Source of the DNA: Planctomycetales bacterium
Lineage (GTDB): Bacteria > Planctomycetota > Planctomycetia > Pirellulales > UBA7805
Length of the DNA stretch: 7,771 nt
Assembly (NCBI GenBank): GCA_011772275.1
Contig: WVZU01000004.1
Coordinates: 249 to 8,019 of the forward strand
Reading direction: 5' to 3'
Made by a program: the position numbers and the translations under genes
Notes under the pieces: generated by a model
Told to the model about the DNA's origin: nothing
Database searches by the model: none
The model's input: only the letters and a program-made list of their open reading frames with translations
Shown: piece after piece, positions 6,152-7,771 of the stretch
How the letters are laid out: every line of letters starts with the position of its first letter
How positions within the stretch are numbered: the first letter of the stretch is position 1

Positions 6152-6175
6152 GAATTGGTTGCCGAATTGGTTGCC
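6152..6175. repeat. Perfect 12-base tandem duplication abutting the rplE stop codon
   Basis: GAATTGGTTGCC occurs twice with no spacer and no mismatch (6152-6163 and 6164-6175 on the plus strand). The next base, 6176, is the last base of the rplE TAG stop. On the coding strand the transcript reads TAG, then GGCAACCAATTC twice. It lies wholly in the rplE-rpsN spacer. The likely origin is replication slippage. Confidence 0.9.
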
Positions 6176-6745
6176 CTACACGGTGGCGGCGATTTCCTCG
6201 GTACGCAGGGGCAAACCCAACCCGCGTAATAATTCCCGAGCTTCCTCGTTGCTGTCGGTGTTGGTGACGATCGTGACATTCATTCCCTGCACATGCGGGT
6301 ATTTGTCGGGGTTGATTTCGGGGAATACCAATTGTTCGGAGAGCCCCAGACTGTAGTTGCCGTGGCCGTCAAACGCTTTGGGGCTCAGCCCCCGAAAGTC
6401 CCGGACCCGTGGGAGGGCCAGTGAAATCAGGCGGTCCAGGAATTCATACATCCGCGCCCCGCGCAGAGTCACTTTGCAGCCGATGGCCTGGCCTTCCCGC
6501 AGCCGGAATCCGGCCACGGACTTGGTGGCCCGCGTGATCGCCGGCCGCTGTCCGGTGATTTCGGCCAAAGCGGAAGCGGCCTGGTCCAGATGCTTTTTTT
6601 CCGCAATGGCGCTGCCCACGCCCATACTGACGACAATCTTGATCAGCCGCGGCAGCGCGTGCCGATTCTCATGACCCAGCTCGCCGGTCAACTTGGGGAT
6701 CAGCTGTTGTTCGTAAACTTCCTGAAGTCGTGGACTTGTCGGCAT
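6176..6745 (-). CDS. rplE: 50S ribosomal protein L5
   Basis: L5 binds 5S rRNA in the central protuberance and contacts P-site tRNA and the small subunit. The 189 residues are slightly longer than the common 179-180. Recognisable blocks are PRLIKIVVSMGVG (residues 32-44), where most L5 proteins have Asn in place of Ser40; ITGQRPAITRATKSVAGFRLREG (63-85); the 5S-binding KVTLRGARMYEFLDRL (91-106); and RDFRGL with NYSLG and FPEI near 115-145. The ATG start fits the family N-terminus and no better upstream start exists. No Shine-Dalgarno is visible. The TAG stop is followed at once by a perfect 12-base tandem duplication. Confidence 0.97.
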   Translation of the reverse strand: MPTSPRLQEVYEQQLIPKLTGELGHENRHALPRLIKIVVSMGVGSAIAEKKHLDQAASALAEITGQRPAITRATKSVAGFRLREGQAIGCKVTLRGARMYEFLDRLISLALPRVRDFRGLSPKAFDGHGNYSLGLSEQLVFPEINPDKYPHVQGMNVTIVTNTDSNEEARELLRGLGLPLRTEEIAATV

Positions 6746-6793
6746 GGCTTTTTGTCGGGATTGTGGAGAGGTTGAGGGTTGTGGGTCCCGCGG
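6746..6793 (-). promoter_or_regulatory. rplE leader without a Shine-Dalgarno sequence
   Basis: On the coding strand the 48 bases between rplX and rplE are dominated by C, A and T. The last 41 or so contain only two G residues, and none of AGG, GAG or GGA occurs near the start codon. The leader therefore lacks a visible anti-16S pairing site and is probably unstructured. Initiation may rely on the unstructured region, S1-type binding, or ribosomes finishing rplX. Confidence 0.5.
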
Positions 6794-7141
6794 CTACGGC
6801 CTCGCGGAGGTGGCTCGACGCGGCGCCAGTTCGCCGTTGCCGGCGCCGCACTTCTTGCAATAACGTTCTTTGCTGCCGTCGTCCAAATAGCGGGCTCCCA
6901 TCCGAGCCGGTTGGCCGCAGGCGGTGCAGACCAGCAGCACATTGGAGATGTCGATGGGCATCTCTTTGGAAAGCTGTCCACCTCGGGGATTGCGCTGGCT
7001 GCGCCGCACATGTTTTTTCACTCGGTTGACCCCTTCCACCAGCACTCGCCCTTTGCGCGGCAGGACTTTCAAGACCTTGCCGCGCGTGCCGCGGTCGTTT
7101 CCGGAGATGATTTCCACCATGTCGTCGATTCGGATCCGCAT
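6794..7141 (-). CDS. rplX: 50S ribosomal protein L24, zinc-ribbon (C+) type
   Basis: L24 starts large-subunit assembly by binding the 5' domain of 23S rRNA and sits near the exit of the peptide tunnel. The 115-residue protein has an N-terminal KOW domain (about residues 3-35), then the typical VEGVNRVKKHVRRSQRNPRGG stretch. The C-terminal part has two CxxC pairs (Cys72, Cys75, Cys95, Cys98), as in the four-cysteine L24 of Thermus, and is expected to bind zinc. The end is an Arg/Ala-rich tail. The ATG overlaps the rplN stop by one base. A GAGGTGG motif inside the rplN end (7146-7152) is a good ribosome binding site. The gene stops with TAG, 48 bases before rplE. Confidence 0.97.
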   Translation of the reverse strand: MRIRIDDMVEIISGNDRGTRGKVLKVLPRKGRVLVEGVNRVKKHVRRSQRNPRGGQLSKEMPIDISNVLLVCTACGQPARMGARYLDDGSKERYCKKCGAGNGELAPRRATSARP

Positions 7142-7509
7142 CAGACCACCTCACTGGCGAGGCTGACAATCTTCATGAACCTGCGTTCCCGCAATTCGCG
7201 GGCCACCGCGCCGAAAATACGCGTGCCCCGCGGGTTGCGGTCGTTATCGATCAAGACCACCGCATTGCTGTCAAATCGCACGTAGCTGCCGTCGGTCCGC
7301 CGGGTCGGCGCTTTGCAGCGGACGATGACGCCCTTGACGATCGCTTTTTTCTTCACTTCGCTGCCCGGAATGACGTTCTTGACACTACAGACAATAATGT
7401 CACCCAGCCCCGCCGTGCGCCGCCGACTGCCGCCCAACACCTTGATGCACATCACCTGTTTGGCACCCGTGTTGTCGGCGACATCCAATCTGGTTTGCAT
7501 TTGAATCAT
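7141..7509 (-). CDS. rplN: 50S ribosomal protein L14
   Basis: L14 is a universal large-subunit protein that binds 23S rRNA and helps form an intersubunit bridge with 16S rRNA. The 122 residues equal the usual family length. The start [17 protein letters not shown] and the following MCIKVLGG are the family's classical N-terminal block, and [19 protein letters not shown] near residues 87-105 is the conserved C-terminal block. The frame stays open six codons upstream to an ATG at 7525-7527, but homologous proteins begin at MIQMQ, so I use the ATG at 7507-7509. The ribosome binding signal is weak, an AGG about 11 bases upstream. The TGA stop shares one base with the rplX start (TGATG), which implies coupled translation. 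Confidence 0.98.
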   Translation of the reverse strand: MIQMQTRLDVADNTGAKQVMCIKVLGGSRRRTAGLGDIIVCSVKNVIPGSEVKKKAIVKGVIVRCKAPTRRTDGSYVRFDSNAVVLIDNDRNPRGTRIFGAVARELRERRFMKIVSLASEVV

Positions 7510-7571
7510 GGTTCGACTGCCTGGCATTGCCGGTTCGGTCGTTGGCCGGCCATATCAAAATTCTCGTGCCC

Positions 7572-7591
7572 GAGGGTCCTTGAGGGTCTTC
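7572..7591. repeat. Imperfect 10-base tandem repeat
   Basis: GAGGGTCCTT (7572-7581) is followed directly by GAGGGTCTTC (7582-7591), with 8 of 10 positions identical. It lies in the spacer before rplN and touches the GC stem-loop that begins at 7591. Confidence 0.5.
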
Positions 7592-7605
7592 CCGGCACCG
7601 CCGGG
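7591..7605. other. Short GC-rich stem-loop in the rpsQ(?)-rplN spacer
   Basis: CCCGGC (7591-7596) is perfectly complementary to GCCGGG (7600-7605) across a 3-base loop. No T-run follows on either strand, so this is not a classical intrinsic terminator. It may be an RNA processing or stability element, or chance pairing in GC-rich DNA. Confidence 0.4.
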
Positions 7606-7700
7606 CGGGGGGTGGTCTGCAAACCTGCCGGCCGCGTCCTGTGTTCGCTCTGGAGGGGCAGGGCCGAGCGGCCGAGAGCGGCGGAGGCGAAACGAGACGT

Positions 7701-7771
7701 TCATGCGTCCCCCTCCTCCGGCTGGAGCGACTCGGGCTGGCCGCCGGCAGACGCCTTGGCCGGGGTCCCGC
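7701..7771 (-). CDS. rpsQ: 3' end of an upstream gene, probably 30S ribosomal protein S17 (partial)
   Basis: An open frame enters from the right edge and ends at TGA (7701-7703). The 22 visible residues form a Gly/Ala/Pro/Glu-rich, probably disordered, acidic tail ending in EEGDA. They contain no S17 motif, so the name rests on position: rpsQ normally lies directly before rplN in spc and S10-spc clusters. If it is S17, the protein binds 16S rRNA early in small-subunit assembly and carries a C-terminal extension beyond the usual core of about 85 residues. The gap to rplN is 191 bases, far longer than usual for this junction. The alternative is a short unrelated frame that happens to be open to the window edge. 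Confidence 0.5.
   Translation of the reverse strand, partial: GTPAKASAGGQPESLQPEEGDA

Larger units (their letters stand above)
7510..7700. other. Spacer between rpsQ(?) and rplN, no gene seen
   Basis: These 191 bases hold no protein I can support on either strand. They contain a short GC stem-loop (7591-7605) and an imperfect 10-base tandem repeat (7572-7591). An AT-richer patch near 7553-7565 could suggest a promoter element, but I find no convincing -35/-10 pair. The region just before rplN has only a weak AGG-type ribosome binding signal. Confidence 0.6.

Overview
The window is a bacterial ribosomal-protein cluster (the spc operon and its 3' end), with every gene on the minus strand. Read in the direction of transcription, from high to low coordinates, the order is: the 3' end of an upstream gene (rpsQ by position), rplN, rplX, rplE, rpsN, rpsH, rplF, rplR, rpsE, rplO, secY, adk, map. 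Twelve complete genes are recognised directly from their proteins. I see no plus-strand gene, mobile element, tRNA, rRNA or CRISPR array.

Organism: a GC-rich bacterium. rpmD (L30) is missing between rpsE and rplO. The spacers inside the operon are unusually long for this locus: about 190, 180 and 420 bases. Several genes have weak or no Shine-Dalgarno sequence, and adenylate kinase is the short form without a zinc LID. Together these fit Planctomycetota or a related lineage. That placement is an inference from overall character, not a proven assignment.

Layout: 7510-7771 holds the tail of the upstream gene and a long spacer. 4395-7509 encodes L14, L24, L5, S14, S8, L6 and L18. 3368-4353 encodes S5 and L15. 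2946-3367 is a spacer with no supportable gene, rich in short repeats and inverted repeats. 93-2945 encodes SecY, adenylate kinase and methionine aminopeptidase. 1-92 is downstream spacer with a strong stem-loop just after map.

The genes form one functional unit: ribosome assembly (nine r-proteins), the membrane channel for nascent secreted and membrane proteins (SecY), adenylate balance (Adk), and removal of the N-terminal methionine from nascent chains (Map). Tight junctions at rplN/rplX (1 base overlap), rpsE/rplO (4 base overlap), rplF/rplR (2 bases) and secY/adk (12 bases) support co-transcription and translational coupling.

I do not see a new biological system here. The unexplained material is in the spacers. 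Perfect or near-perfect 12-base tandem repeats touch the stop codons of adk and rplE, imperfect repeats occur in two more spacers, and several stem-loops lie just after stop codons or just before secY.
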